Shown: positions 37,768 through 49,276 of the stretch, piece after piece | Numbering within the stretch: the stretch's first letter is position 1 | Layout: each line of letters opens with the position of its first letter | Origin: Apostichopus japonicus | Taxonomy: Eukaryota > Echinodermata > Holothuroidea > Aspidochirotida > Stichopodidae | Direction: 5' to 3' | Length of the DNA: 64,000 bases | NCBI RefSeq assembly: GCF_037975245.1 | Contig: NC_092579.1 | Location: forward strand, 15,138,178 to 15,202,177 | The notes under the pieces: model-generated | Seen by the model: only the letters and a program-made list of their open reading frames with translations | Told to the model about the DNA's origin: nothing | Databases searched by the model: none | Translations under genes and position numbers: made by a program

Positions 37768-37870
37768 AGATTGGCTTCGGTCAGCTTGCGAGTCTATAAG
37801 CCTCCATGGCTTCTTTCGCGAGTTCCTGCTTGCGGGAAGATCACGTATACATACATACATACATACACGC
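37768..37870 (+). mobile_element. 3' fragment of SINE family C in the copy 1 intron
   Basis: TTCGGTCAGCTTGCG...CGCGAGTTCCTGCTTGC followed by an ATACATAC tail matches the 3' part of 18349-18593. Its tRNA-like head is missing. Confidence 0.75.
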
Positions 37871-38619
37871 ATACACCCATACATACATTACTCATCTTGT
37901 CAGACTTTGTTTCGTTCTGCGCAATGATTAGATGGCGCTGTTGATATTTCCCAATGTGTGCTTTGAATGCTTCTTAATTTTCCGGCTCTCCAACATATTC
38001 ACTGTTATAACAGTGCTTTAAACGTGGAATGCTCCCTGTCACGTTAGAAAGTGTTGTGTTTTCCTAGTGAGTTTAGCTGTGTTTCTTTGGAACAGAACTA
38101 ATGATTTGTATGTTAGACCATGGGGCTTCGGTATTAGCTCCATGGTTAGACTAAGTATTCCAGCTACTTTGCTTGAATAGTCTCATTATTCTCATATAGG
38201 CCTATATATATAGAGAGAGAGTTGACATCCCTGCATTGGTCAATTGATCTTCGCAGTTATGTCGCGACTTGCCGAGAGCATGCAAGTTTTCAACTGGCAT
38301 ATAATAGCAAATGTTAGTAAATATCATAGCACTTTTTATATTTTTTGTTAACCTATCACGTTTTGTCATCTTTGTGATTTCTGAGATGTCACGATGCTGA
38401 CAATTCAACACGAAAAATTAAAAAAAAACAAAGTCTGAAAAACATCTAAAGGAAACTTGCAACTTTTGGGCAATTACACACTTCCCTTCTCTTGATGTCC
38501 ATATCAAAGTTTCACCAAATGTTACCACTCGGAACTGTTGCTAATGATCATTAACAAGCATAATCTTTTAATTTCTTTTCATCAACAGTTAGTCATCAAT
38601 CTAACTAAAAGAAGCAGTC

Positions 38620-40056
38620 ATGAATTCCGTGAGTGACAATGTTGAATGGTGGAAGAAAGTACCATGTCACTTTACATGGAGTTTGGAAGATACAGAAGTG
38701 GGTTATAAATCATTGAAGAATAATGTAGAGAGTAAATTAGAATCCTGGGAGGAAGAACATTCTTCTCCTCCATGTCAACCTCTTTTATTTCTGGGTTTCT
38801 TAGAAGTTTCCAAATTTAAGGGATTGCCGAGACAGAATCCGGTACAAGCAATGAAACAATTCAGCAAGGTTGAAAAAGAGGCTGCAGAAATGACGGTTGA
38901 AGATGAGAGGAATGCTTTCATAACGGTGGCTCTAGCCAATCGGATCTGGAGTAATGAAATCCTAAGCCAATCACAAGAAGGAAAGGAAAATGAAGATGCT
39001 CTTCAAAAATCGAAATATAAAACAGAGAACGACGAAGACCTGAAACGACTTAAACAACTTTGGAGCGAGAAGAACGAACACTTTGAGGCCTACATTGAAG
39101 GAATAGCTGTGTTTGCGCTGGCTCGTCTTGGTCCGAAAAACTACAAAAAAGCTGAGGAGCGTTGTAGGAAAGCTCTAGAGGTCATACCGACAAACCCAGA
39201 GTGGCACTACTCCCTTGGATGTTTCATAGGGCGCCAGATTCGGTGTAACTTGGTTAGCTCCCGAGGTGGATACAATCACATAGATGACGAAGTTAAATGT
39301 TACGAAGAAGCGCTAAGACTGGATCCTGACTTTGATTTAGCTCGATGCACCTTGGCTCAAACTCTAGTCAAGATTCCAGAGCGAAAAGAAGAGTCTTTTA
39401 AACAGATTGAAAAAGTGAACGAGAATACCTGTGCGATGGTTGTCAAGAAGGGACGATTTTATCGCTTTCAAAAGGATTACAACAAAGCTCTAGAAATACT
39501 GGAGAAAGGTGAGTCAGAGTTTGCAAGACCACGTGGTGAGTTATTCTTCCAAATAAGTCTGATATATGGTACGTTTGCTTATCAAGCTGGATTCGAGAGA
39601 AAATTCGATGAAAAAAACGAGAATTTGCGAAAACAATTGGAATACTCCAACAAATGTCTTGAGTTGGAACCCCACCACCATGTTGCTATGCTCAGAAAAG
39701 CTCAGGCTCTTGGATACCTGAGACGGAATGACGAAGCCGAAAAATGTTTTCGCAATGCAATGGATGAAGTGGAAGGCACGCCTAGTAATTCAGTAGAAGT
39801 GAAGTTTTGGTTTGCTGAACACTTAACGAGTCGAAATCGTAAGCAAGTAACAGCAAAGGCCGCTGAGCTGTACAAGGATGTCATGTCGATAGCTTCGTCG
39901 ATTCTAGAGAACGCGGATGATGACGCACTTGATGACGTCAAAACAGGGATGAAAAAGTTTGTTATCAAGTCCAAAAGTAAACTGGACGAGTTTCATCGAG
40001 GGAATCAATCGAAGATGGAAGACGTTGAAAGAATGTTTGCTAATTTTCATTTTTAA
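38620..40056 (+). CDS. IFIT-like: IFIT-like tetratricopeptide repeat protein, copy 1
   Basis: One 478-codon exon; an acceptor at 38588 lies 31 bp before the ATG and joins the untranslated exon ending 36707. In vertebrates IFITs are cytosolic TPR proteins that bind foreign 5'-triphosphate or cap-0 RNA and block translation. Matching features: CHFTW at 16-20; KNYKKAEERC at 173-182; NPE at 192-194; TPR-like helices at about 160-195, 222-255, 272-302 and 342-382. By alignment R169 and R205 fall on human IFIT1 Lys151 and Arg187 (RNA contacts), but N35 falls on Arg38. Length equals vertebrate IFITs (about 470-490), and the single large coding exon after a short first exon is the IFIT gene plan. Family homology is strong; antiviral or RNA-binding function in this animal is inferred. 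Confidence 0.88.
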   Translation: MNSVSDNVEWWKKVPCHFTWSLEDTEVGYKSLKNNVESKLESWEEEHSSPPCQPLLFLGFLEVSKFKGLPRQNPVQAMKQFSKVEKEAAEMTVEDERNAFITVALANRIWSNEILSQSQEGKENEDALQKSKYKTENDEDLKRLKQLWSEKNEHFEAYIEGIAVFALARLGPKNYKKAEERCRKALEVIPTNPEWHYSLGCFIGRQIRCNLVSSRGGYNHIDDEVKCYEEALRLDPDFDLARCTLAQTLVKIPERKEESFKQIEKVNENTCAMVVKKGRFYRFQKDYNKALEILEKGESEFARPRGELFFQISLIYGTFAYQAGFERKFDEKNENLRKQLEYSNKCLELEPHHHVAMLRKAQALGYLRRNDEAEKCFRNAMDEVEGTPSNSVEVKFWFAEHLTSRNRKQVTAKAAELYKDVMSIASSILENADDDALDDVKTGMKKFVIKSKSKLDEFHRGNQSKMEDVERMFANFHF

Positions 40057-40920
40057 ATACGTATTATTTTGGATAGATTGCACTCCATAGTGCGTACAAC
40101 CTGATCTGGGCTTTAAGATGAAAAAAAACTTCCTAAATTAAACATAATTCAACGGTAAGATTTTGGCGCAGTATGAAGAATTTAGGATCGGACTTTTAAA
40201 GATTACATTTCATAGTGCGTACTACTTTATATGGGCTTTATCCTCATTTTCATAATGTGTTTATATATCTTTTATGGCAGTTTATTAACCAAATGTACGT
40301 AATCAATCTTTTAGTTTAATCATTTAAACTATTTAAAGATAAGACCTATTGAATCTGAGAGATGATTTTGCTACATACACTGTTACAAGCTTCCTACATT
40401 AAACATGATTCAATGGTACGAGTTTGGCGCAGTATGAGAGAATTTTGGACCGCACGGTTTGTGAAACGGTCGCTACTGCATGGATAACATCATATAGAAC
40501 ATCATATAGTTTTTGAATGTAAAAAATAAAAAAATAAAAATTAACGTTTCCAATTACAACGCCGCAGCGTCACGTGAATTAATATATTGAAGTAATAGGT
40601 GTTATGACAAAACTTATATTCTTGTTATATATATAATACTGATTAAAAACTAATTAGTGAAATCACCACCAACGGCCAATACATCAAGCAAGGCCGGGTT
40701 CATATGGTTACGTGCGCAGGATGTCAAAGTCGGTGGTCAGATGCTAAATTGCGTCGACTGATTTAGGTTTTAGCATTGGACCCATTCTAGAGCGCCGTCC
40801 TAGCTCCTGACGGTGGTGTTATTTCTTCCCGACTGGAAGTTTAAAAAAAAAAGATCCCCCAACTTATTGTGCATGTGGGAGTGGCATGGATCCCTCCTTG
40901 AGCATGCCATTATATTTTGA

Positions 40921-41255
40921 GGGCGTCGTAGTCAAATGGCGTGGTCAAATGGCTAAGACACTGGACTTGCGATCTAAGGATTGCAGGTTCGAGTCCCGGC
41001 CAGATCATTACGTTGTGTCCTTGGGCAAGGCACTTTATCTCCATTACTTCTCTTTACCCAGGTGTATAAATGGGGGACATGTGAAGAAAGGTGAACATAA
41101 CGTTGTATGCGCTGGTTTTTGGATGTGCCCTATGGGACACGTTGTTGTGGGGTAGTGTAGTGCCCCGGGAGCGACTATTTGAATCTTGTAAGAGACTTGT
41201 GAAAAGGTCTTGGCCTTGATACAAATTAACTGATAAGCTTGAAACTTTAACTTCA
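40921..41255 (+). mobile_element. tRNA-derived SINE (family B) in unit 1
   Basis: tRNA-like head with box B GGTTCGAGTCCC, followed by a body with CCTTGGGCAAGGCACTTTA, a motif common in animal SINEs. The same insertion sits at the same place in unit 2 (46441), so it predates that duplication; it is absent from unit 3. Confidence 0.8.
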
Positions 41256-41514
41256 CATATAAAACGGATGGTTACTTGTATCCCAGTACAGCCTGTTCTA
41301 GCTTTTATTTGATATTCTTGCCATTGTCAATCACGACATCAGTGTGTGGATTAACATCAATCGATTTAATGTGATAAGAAATAAATATTTGCATAATATT
41401 GATTTGCCTACTTTATATTGCCGTCCTTGTCCCATATAGGCCTCATCTTTATCGAATGCATTAATAAGATCTTTGTACAGGATACTCGAAGTCATACTAA
41501 CAAGGCTGTGTGAA

Positions 41515-41752
41515 CCTGTGGACAAAAATGCCAAATGTAAAACAAAAATCAAGGGAAGAGAAAAAATTGACAAGTGAACATTTTTTATTGACAAAGTGCG
41601 AAAAAATATGGGAAATGAAAACAAATTGTTCAATGGCAAAACAAATTCAAACCGAAGAAATACTCTGTCATAACAGATTATTTAATCTGTCGTAACAGAT
41701 TATTTAATCTGTCGTAACAGATTATTTAATCTGTCATAGCAGATTAAATAAT
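41515..41752. repeat. Repeat ending in an array of AATCTGT/ACAGATT hairpins
   Basis: About 150 bp of A-rich unique sequence and then four tandem hairpins AATCTGTCRTAACAGATT at 41663-41752. A second copy lies at 49728-49917. Probably a mobile repeat; its class is unknown. Confidence 0.7.
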
Positions 41753-42098
41753 ACTCATACTGAAAGAAATATAAATTGCAATGATGTAGCTAAAGGAAAT
41801 GAATAGTTTAAAAAATAAGACATTCCGTTGTTTACATTAGCATCTTTCCACGGACCGTACGGTATACACGATGGCATGCGATTCAATAACCGATGCTTGC
41901 TTATGATATTGACATTAACATGTTCAACGCGCGCGGAGCGCGCGAAAAATTTAGGTTATATTTTTCGGGCAAGTCGTTACAGCCTCCCAAATCAAATGAC
42001 TACACACATCGACAGTTTTGAGGCTGTTCATCCTGGAACCGCCATTTTCATGCTCACTGATATGATGTGATATCTGCTGTTTGCTTTACAAATTCGAA

Positions 42099-42828
42099 CA
42101 GGCGCGTAGCGAATAATTTGCCAAGAGAGGGGCGAAGCCTGTAGGCCAACTATCTAAGCGTAGCGCCACCACGAGTTGGCGCGAAGCGTACAAGAAAATT
42201 TTGGCGGAAAATGCCTCCCAGATCACTGGAAATGACACTTTCCATGCCTTGTAAGTTGCATCTAAGCATTTTCTATTTCGAAATTACTAGCGATATCATA
42301 AAAAATATGCTCGGGGGGGGGGGGGGCGGTCGCCCCCTTCCCGAAATGCGTCATGTTCCCCGACGACTCGGTCGAGTTCGAGACCAGCCACAGTTGGTTT
42401 CATAGCACAATTGTTCAAGGCGTCCATACACATACACGCGTTATGATATACCATATATAGTATATATATAGATACATTAGTGAGAGAGGAAAACTGAAAA
42501 CGTCAAAAATGTATTTATCGGTGTAAGGGGTAGGGTGAGGCGCAAGCCCCTTCCGAAATCCTCGATCCGTCACTGGCTACCCGGCCATGTGTATAGGGAT
42601 AGGCGCTGTAATGATGTCACTGTTCCTCTTTCTCTTCCCGATGTCTTGGCGTTTTTCTTTTACTCTCTCCTTTTCTCCTTTTTCTCTCCTTCTTCTTTTT
42701 CTTTTCCCTTCCTCCCTCTCCTCCTTCTCCTCTTTTTTCCCCTCTTTATTCTTCTCTTTTTTTCTCTCCTCTTTTTCTTACCCGGGGCGCGCGCGCCCCC
42801 AACGCCCCCCCCCCCGGATACGCGCCTG
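42099..42828. mobile_element. hAT-like element next to IFIT unit 2
   Basis: Ends CAGGCGCGTAGCG and CGGATACGCGCCTG are imperfect inverted repeats. It carries the conserved hairpin at 42163-42182, a G tract near 42313 and a polypyrimidine block at 42620-42780. Flanking octamers do not match, so the target duplication is not confirmed. Confidence 0.6.
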
Positions 42829-42854
42829 ATATAGCACGTTAAAGTTTTCCATAC

Positions 42855-43250
42855 GTGAGAATTCTTACAAAGTGTTGTTTATATGACATGCCTGGCCTAA
42901 TAAAATACAAAAGAATAAGCCTTGTGAAGCTACTGGTGTGAAAAAAGTGTGATATGTAAAGTTCAGGTTTGTTCAGTTCAGTTAAGTCAAGTTCAGTTGC
43001 ACCTCACAACCTGGAATATCAAAATCAGTGCATAAGTGAGTAAGAATTCTAACAAGGTGTGGTTTATATGACATGCCTGGCCCCCCAAATAATACAAAAG
43101 AATAAGCTTTGTATAGTAACAGGTGTGAAAACAGTGTGATATGCTAAATTCAGGTTTATTCAGTTTAGTTAGATCAGTTCAGTCACATCACACAACCTGG
43201 AATATCAAAATCATTGCATAAGTGAGTGGGAAATCTTACAAAGTGTGGTA
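42855..43250. repeat. Upstream minisatellite of about 184-bp units, two and a part
   Basis: Units start at about 42855, 43037 and (partial) 43221, each with AATTCTTACAA-GTGT, ATGACATGCCTGGCC and CAGGTTTGTTCAGTT. Located about 190 bp upstream of the copy 2 first exon. Confidence 0.9.
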
Positions 43251-43433
43251 TATGGTCAATTTGCGAAGGTCAATTTCTCAGTCATTAACCAATTTATATG
43301 TCTGGTAGTAGTTGAAGTTGATGAAGGAAAGGTATTTAATCCAATCGTTATTTACAAACGTTTGACAAATTGTAGGAGCGGGGCTACAAGAACTACTCTC
43401 TGATCTCATTAACTCGCTCGTTTGGGGACTGAC

Positions 43434-43543
43434 TTATAACGCTTGACGTTTAACCTGTGGCCAGATTTCATTCATCAGCTTTCATATTTACCAGCACGTA
43501 TATTATATCTACTGTGGTTCGAGTCAACCTTCGCGAAATTCAG
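43434..43543 (+). promoter_or_regulatory. Promoter and 5' untranslated exon of IFIT-like copy 2
   Basis: TTATAAC at 43434-43440 and a second AT-rich site (GTATATTATAT, 43498) precede the conserved donor AAATTCAG|GTATGG at 43543/43544. The start site and which TATA-like site is used are inferred. Confidence 0.45.
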
Positions 43544-44084
43544 GTATGGTTATTTATGTCTTTTGTGTATATCTAGTCTCATTAATTCGAGTGCGAAATA
43601 TAGCATAGGTGATATGGGGACGGGGGAGAGGGGGTTGTGGAGTGAGGACCCGAATATGCATGGGTTTGCTTTACTGCTTGGAACACCAATGAAATAAGCA
43701 TATTCTCATGAAAGTGTCAGTTACATTACTTCAAAATTGGCCGATTTATCATACTTTGAAATTCCGCAATATATTTTTTACATAATAACCTCTGAAAAAG
43801 GCAAGCACACTGAAGCAATAGTTTAGGAGCAATTTATCACTAAAAATAGCACAGTTTTTAGCAAAAGATACCAAAATCGAATATTTTGACACATTTAAGT
43901 TGACCTTACTCTACAAGACAATGTTTTTATAGCCTTATTTCTATGGGATATACTTTATAGGCATCTGTAATAGAAAGATAGTAGGATGTTCAGATATATA
44001 TATGCTGATAATCTTATAACAAGCATAATATTTTAATTTTTTTTCGTCACCAGTCAATCATCAATTTAACTAAAAGAACCAATC

Positions 44085-45521
44085 ATGAATTCCGTGAGTG
44101 ACAACGTTGAATGGTGGAAGAAAGTACCATGTCACTTTACATGGAGTTTGGAAGATACAAACGAGGATTATAAATCATTGAAGATTAGAGTAGAGTATAA
44201 ATTAGAGTCCTGGAAAGAAGAACATTCTTCTCCTCCATGTCAACCTCTTTTGTTTCTGGGTTTCTTAGAAGTTTCCAAATTTAAGGGATTGCCGAGACAG
44301 AATCCGGTACAAGCAATGAATCATTTCAGCAACGTTGTAAGAGAGGCTGCAGAAATGACGGTTGAAGATGAGAGGAATGCTTTCCTAACGGTGGCTTTAG
44401 CCAATCGGATCTGGAGTTATGAAATCCTAAGCCAATCACAAGAAGGAAAGGAAAATGAAGATGCTCTTCAAAAATCGAAAGATAAAACAAAGAACGATGA
44501 AGACCTGAAACGACTTAAACAGCTTTGGAGCGAGAAGAACGAACTTTTTGAGGCCTACATTGAAGGAATAGCTGTGTTTGCGCTGGGTCGTCTTGGTCCG
44601 AAAAACTACAAGAAAGCTGAGGAGCGTTGTAGGAAAGCTCTAGAGGTCATACCGACAAACCCAGAGTGGCACTACTCCCTTGGTTGTTTCATAGGGCGCC
44701 AGATTCGGTGTAACTTGGTTAGCTCCCGAGGTGGATACAATCACATAGATGACGAAGTTAAATGTTACGAAGAAGCGCTAAGACTGGATCCTAATTTTGA
44801 TTTAGCTCGATGCACCTTGGCTCAAACTCTTGTCAAGATTCCAGAGCGAAAAGAAGAGTCTTTTAAACAGATTGAAAAAGTGAACGAGAATACCTGCGCG
44901 ATGGTTGTCAAGAAGGGACGATTTTATCGCTATCAAAAGGATTACAAAAAAGCTCTAGAAATACTGAAGAAAGGTGTGTCAGGGTTTGAAAGACCACGTG
45001 GTGAGTTATTCTTCCAAATAGGTCTGATATATGGTACGTTTGCTTATCAAGCTGGATTCGAGAGAAAATTCGATGAAAAAAACGAGTATTTGCAAAAACA
45101 ATTGGAATACTCCAACAAATGTCTTGAGTTGGAACCCCACCACCATGTTGCTATGCTCAGAAAAGCTCAGGCTCTTGGATACCTGAGACGGAATGACGAA
45201 GCCGAAAAATGTTTTCGCAATGCAATAGATGAAGTGGAAGGCACGCCTAGTAATTCAGTAGAAGTGAAGTTTTGGTTTGCTGAACACTTAACGAGTCGAA
45301 ATCGTAAGCAAGTAACAGCAAAGGCCGCTGAGCTGTACAAGGATGTCATGTCGATAGCTTCGTCGATTCTAGAGAACGCGGATGATGACGCACTTGATGA
45401 CGTCAAAACAGGGATGAGAAAGTTTGTAATCAAGTCCAAAAGTAAACTGGACGAGTTTCATCGAGGGAATCAATCGAAGATGGAAGACGTTGAAAGAATG
45501 TTTGCTAATTTTCATTTTTAA
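44085..45521 (+). CDS. IFIT-like: IFIT-like tetratricopeptide repeat protein, copy 2
   Basis: Intact 478-codon exon, acceptor at 44053, intron 43544-44053. Same family features as copy 1 (CHFTW 16-20, KNY 173-175, NPE 192-194, R169, R205). It alone has arginine at position 35, aligning with IFIT1 Arg38, next to K39 at the Gln42 position. The first third shares NEDYKSLKI, AMNHFSNVVRE and FLTV with copy 3; the last half is nearly identical to copy 1 at DNA level, so the gene is a mosaic. No breaks; an expressed gene is likely. Biochemical role inferred from the family only. Confidence 0.88.
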   Translation: MNSVSDNVEWWKKVPCHFTWSLEDTNEDYKSLKIRVEYKLESWKEEHSSPPCQPLLFLGFLEVSKFKGLPRQNPVQAMNHFSNVVREAAEMTVEDERNAFLTVALANRIWSYEILSQSQEGKENEDALQKSKDKTKNDEDLKRLKQLWSEKNELFEAYIEGIAVFALGRLGPKNYKKAEERCRKALEVIPTNPEWHYSLGCFIGRQIRCNLVSSRGGYNHIDDEVKCYEEALRLDPNFDLARCTLAQTLVKIPERKEESFKQIEKVNENTCAMVVKKGRFYRYQKDYKKALEILKKGVSGFERPRGELFFQIGLIYGTFAYQAGFERKFDEKNEYLQKQLEYSNKCLELEPHHHVAMLRKAQALGYLRRNDEAEKCFRNAIDEVEGTPSNSVEVKFWFAEHLTSRNRKQVTAKAAELYKDVMSIASSILENADDDALDDVKTGMRKFVIKSKSKLDEFHRGNQSKMEDVERMFANFHF

Positions 45522-46440
45522 ATACGTATACTTTTTAGATAGATTGCACTCCATAGTGCGTACAACCTGATCTGGGCTTTAAGATAAGATCTATTGAATG
45601 TGAGAGATGATTTTGCTACATATACACTGTGACAAACTTCCTAAATTAAACATGATTCAATGGTAAGAGTTTGGCTCAGTATGAAGAATTAAGGATCGGG
45701 CTTATATAGCTTACACTTCATAGTGCGTACTGTTTTTTTATCTGGGCTTTATCCTCATTTTGATAATGTATTTATACATCTTTTAATGACAGTTTATTAA
45801 CCAATACGTAATTATTCTTTTAGTATAATCATTTAAACTATATTTGAAGATAAGACCTATTGAATCTGAGTGATGATTTTGCTACATATACACTGTGACA
45901 AACGTCCTACATTAAACATGATTCAATGGTAAGAGTTTTACGCAGTATGAAAGAATTTAGGACCGCACGGTTTGTGAAACGGTCGCTAATGCATGGATAA
46001 CATCATATAGCACATCATATAGTTCTTTGAATGTAAAAAATATTAAAAAAAATTAACGTTTCCAATTACTATGCCGCAGCGTCACGTGAATTAATATATT
46101 GAAGTAATAGGTGTTATGACAAAGCTTATATTCTTGTTATATATATAATACTGATTAATAACGAATTAGTGAAATCACCACCAACGGCCACTACATCAAG
46201 CAAGGCCGTGTTCATATGGTTACGTGCGCAGGATGTCAAAGTCGGTGGTCAAATGCTAAATTGCGTCGACTGATTTATTTTTTGGCATTGGACCTATTAT
46301 GGAACGCCCTCATAGCTCCTGACGGTGGTGTTATTTCTTCCCGACTGAAAGTTTAAAAAACCCACTGATCCCCCCCCCCCGACTTACTGGGCATATGGGA
46401 GGGGCATGGATCCCTCCTTGAGCATGCCTTTATATTTTGA

Positions 46441-46770
46441 GGGCGTCGTAGTCAAATGGCGTGGTCAACTGGCTAAGACACTGGACTTGCGATCTAAGGA
46501 TTGCAGGTTCGAGTCCCGACCAGATCATTACGTTGTGTCCTTGGGCAAGGCACTTTATATCCATTACCTTTCTTACCCAGTAGTATAAATGGGGGACATG
46601 TGAAGAAAGGTGTAGGGGCCTACATAACGTTGCATGCGCTGGTTTTTTTTATGGCTGTGCCCTATGAGACACGTTGATGTGAGGTAGTGTAGTGGCACGT
46701 GAGCGACTATTTGAATCTTGTGAAAGACTTGTGAGAAGGTCTTGGCCTTGAATCTTAAACTTCACATATT
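46441..46770 (+). mobile_element. tRNA-derived SINE (family B) in unit 2
   Basis: Duplicate of the insertion at 40921, carried along with the unit, with the same box B and CCTTGGGCAAGG core. Confidence 0.8.
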
Positions 46771-47095
46771 ACACGGATGGTTACTTGTATCCCAGTACAG
46801 CCTGTTCTAGCTTTTATTTGATATTCTTGCCATTATCAATCACGACATCAGTGTGTGGATTAACATCAATCGATTTAATGTGATAAGAAATAAATATTTG
46901 CATAATATTGATTTGCCTACTTTATATTGCCGTCCTTGTCCCATATAGGCTTCAACTTTATCGAATGCATTAATAAGATTGTTGTACAGGATAATCGAAG
47001 TCATACTAACGAATAAAACTGTGTGAACCTGTGGGTTTGTTTTACTTGTATGCAGCTTTAATTAAGAGCTTTCAGGTTTGGAAAAACTATAAAAA

Positions 47096-49060
47096 ACTAT
47101 ATATAAGAAAAATTGAAGGCATAAGTTGTACTTATAAACGAAGAAATGATGACTAAAACCATCACAACCGAGCTGTCAATCACGAATTACGCCTGTTTCG
47201 GACGTGAAAGTTTGGTCAAATTGAGCAAAATGTTAACGTTACTGTATCCTCGCCTTGTTAGCGCAATTTACGAACATTTTACAACGAAGGCTTTATGGGC
47301 AATTAATCTAACATAGTCTATCATTGCACATGTAACACGCTCCGGTATGTTAAAAACTGCGTGGTCGATTCTCTGGCCCTGGTTTATCATCATCCAAAAC
47401 AATGATAATTATATGCCATACACGGCCAACTATCCGTACGGAGCAGCTAGCTGTGGTAACTATCACTGTGTAGTTTATAATCAGGGAGTTGTTATGGAGT
47501 GCTATGTCATTACGGGCAAGCACACTATAATAACGCTGCAGGTGCCTATGTTGCAATAGCTGAATTAGTACAAATAACGCCGAATCGTTGCGGATAAATA
47601 CGATTAACAATTGTTGCTTGTAAGTCTTTTGCAGGATGTTGTCAACTCAAATGCGTTCTAATGTTACCTGTCTTGTTCAATTCGAGAATAACGAACCAAA
47701 GTAGAGAAGTTTACGTATTGTTTTGAAGGTATGCTATACTCAAGGAGATCTATTTTCTTTACGTGTGCAGAATTAACTGTTCGCCGCCGCAATTCTTTGC
47801 AAATCTAGGTCTGGATTTCCCCCCTGCGTAGCCAACCTGTATTCTAGTTTTACCTGACTTGTATTACACAGCAGTTTTTACATTTCGTTTTGTGAGTGCA
47901 TCCTCGCTATAGATTATGCAGGGAGTTGTTATGGAAACTCCCTGGATTATGTCAGATGCATGAAAGAAAACTGCTCATGTTACATCATCGAAACCACGAT
48001 GCATTTTTGCATTCTGGTTTTCATTTGGGAGCCAATGGCTACTATTTTCCCCTTCTGTACAGCACTAGTTATTAATGCTGTTTACTGGGTGGGATAAACC
48101 GAATTGAACCTTAGTTTGTGGTTCTTTGGGCGGGACAGTTTTTCGATCCAAATCTCCTGGAAAAACCATGACCATGGGTTGTATATAATGTATTTCATTT
48201 ATCTACAAAATAATACATGAACATATGCCAAATAAGCGGAGAATATCTAATATTTCAATGACCAAGTGCATTTTGATATCTGTTAACAGATAGCATAAAG
48301 TAAGAAACTTTTTACAAATGTCCCAATTTGATTTGATCCTATACAACACATCTACCAGCCTAGAGCAGTTTTTTTTAATATGTGGCCCAAGAAATGTTTT
48401 AGCGGCCACATTATTCAATATTTCGATTCCCATTATTATATGTAAGACTATATGGCCATAGGCCCATATGAAATACACACAGTATAGAAAATTTACTTAA
48501 ATATTATTTAAAAAAAACTTGTGTCTTGCCAGGATTTGCCTTTCCTATCAATTTTAATGTGCCAGGTCTTCTGATCATAGGCATAAGCGATCCTTTTCAC
48601 AAATTGTGGCTGGGTTAAGTCTGAGCCATGTTCCACTTAACCTTATCAATAGACTGCCCGAAAATTGCCAATATTCTTCCCGAATTTACCACTTCATGGG
48701 GCTAGGTGGATGGATGGATGGAGGGAGGGATAAATGTTAATGAGGTTGAATAGAGAATAAAACATTGTGGGTAGAAAACAATTAAGTTAATTTAATACCA
48801 GAATAGCATCTTTCTGTAACAGATTTGATAGGGGAGCTCTAAGTCATGCATATGGTATATGTGTGTGTATGTATGTATGTGTGGGTGTATGTGTGCGTTG
48901 TCTGAACTTGAAACTTAGTACGTAGGTAACCCTTAGTGATTAAATGTTCTCTATTTTTTCATGGAGGTCAACGGTCATTTGAGGTCAACGGCTGAAAACC
49001 TTGTATGTATGTATGTATGTATGTATGCGTGTATGTATGTATGTATGTATTTTAGATTTT
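47096..49060. other. Spacer after IFIT unit 2, no gene seen
   Basis: No exon chain recognised. A short hairpin AGGGAGTTGTTATGGAAACTCCCT lies at about 47921-47944 and GTAT-type simple repeats at about 48870-48890 and 49003-49045. Confidence 0.5.
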
Positions 49061-49276
49061 CCTGCAAACAGGAACTCGCGAAGAAGCCATCATTGGCTTA
49101 TCAAAGCCGCAAGCTGACCGAAGTCAGTCTCTTAGATTCATGTTTAACGTCCATGATTATGAATTGTCAATTGGCAACAACTCTGTAACAGGACGACATA
49201 CATTAATCTTGGAGTGACTAGAACTTGGGACCTTCTGATTGAAAGTCACCGGCGTTAACCACTGAGCTAACACTCC
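49061..49276 (-). mobile_element. tRNA-derived SINE (family C), inverted copy
   Basis: Reverse-strand copy of 18349-18593, with the tRNA-like head at the right end (GGAGTGTTAGCTCAGTGG on the minus strand) and a (CATA)n tail at its left. Confidence 0.8.

Larger units (their letters stand above)
36597..41518 (+). repeat. IFIT-like tandem duplication unit 1
   Basis: Homologous to 42829-47095 and 50333-54750 from the 5' untranslated exon through the 3' flank. Its intron is longer (1881 bp) because it holds extra sequence, including a SINE fragment. At the right end it leaves homology with the other units at GTGTGAACCTGTG, where a hairpin-rich repeat begins. Confidence 0.85.
42829..47095 (+). repeat. 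IFIT-like tandem duplication unit 2
   Basis: Its 5' flank, untranslated exon and 510-bp intron are almost identical to those of unit 3. Its 3' coding half and 3' flank, including SINE B, match unit 1 more closely. Confidence 0.9.

Noticed and set aside
39702-39974. Conserved 90-codon antisense frame in IFIT-like copies 1 and 2
   Set aside because: Shadow of the near-identical sense coding sequence; lost in copy 3.
40935-41010. tRNA gene in IFIT unit 1
   Set aside because: Followed by a SINE body with the GGGCAAGGCACTTTA core; arm pairing is imperfect.
42535-42834. Phe/Leu/Ser-rich frames
   Set aside because: Translation of a polypyrimidine tract inside a hAT-like element.
43250-44053. Interferon-type response elements (GAAANNGAAA) upstream of the IFIT-like genes
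   Set aside because: Looked for in all three 5' flanks; only partial matches, none conserved.
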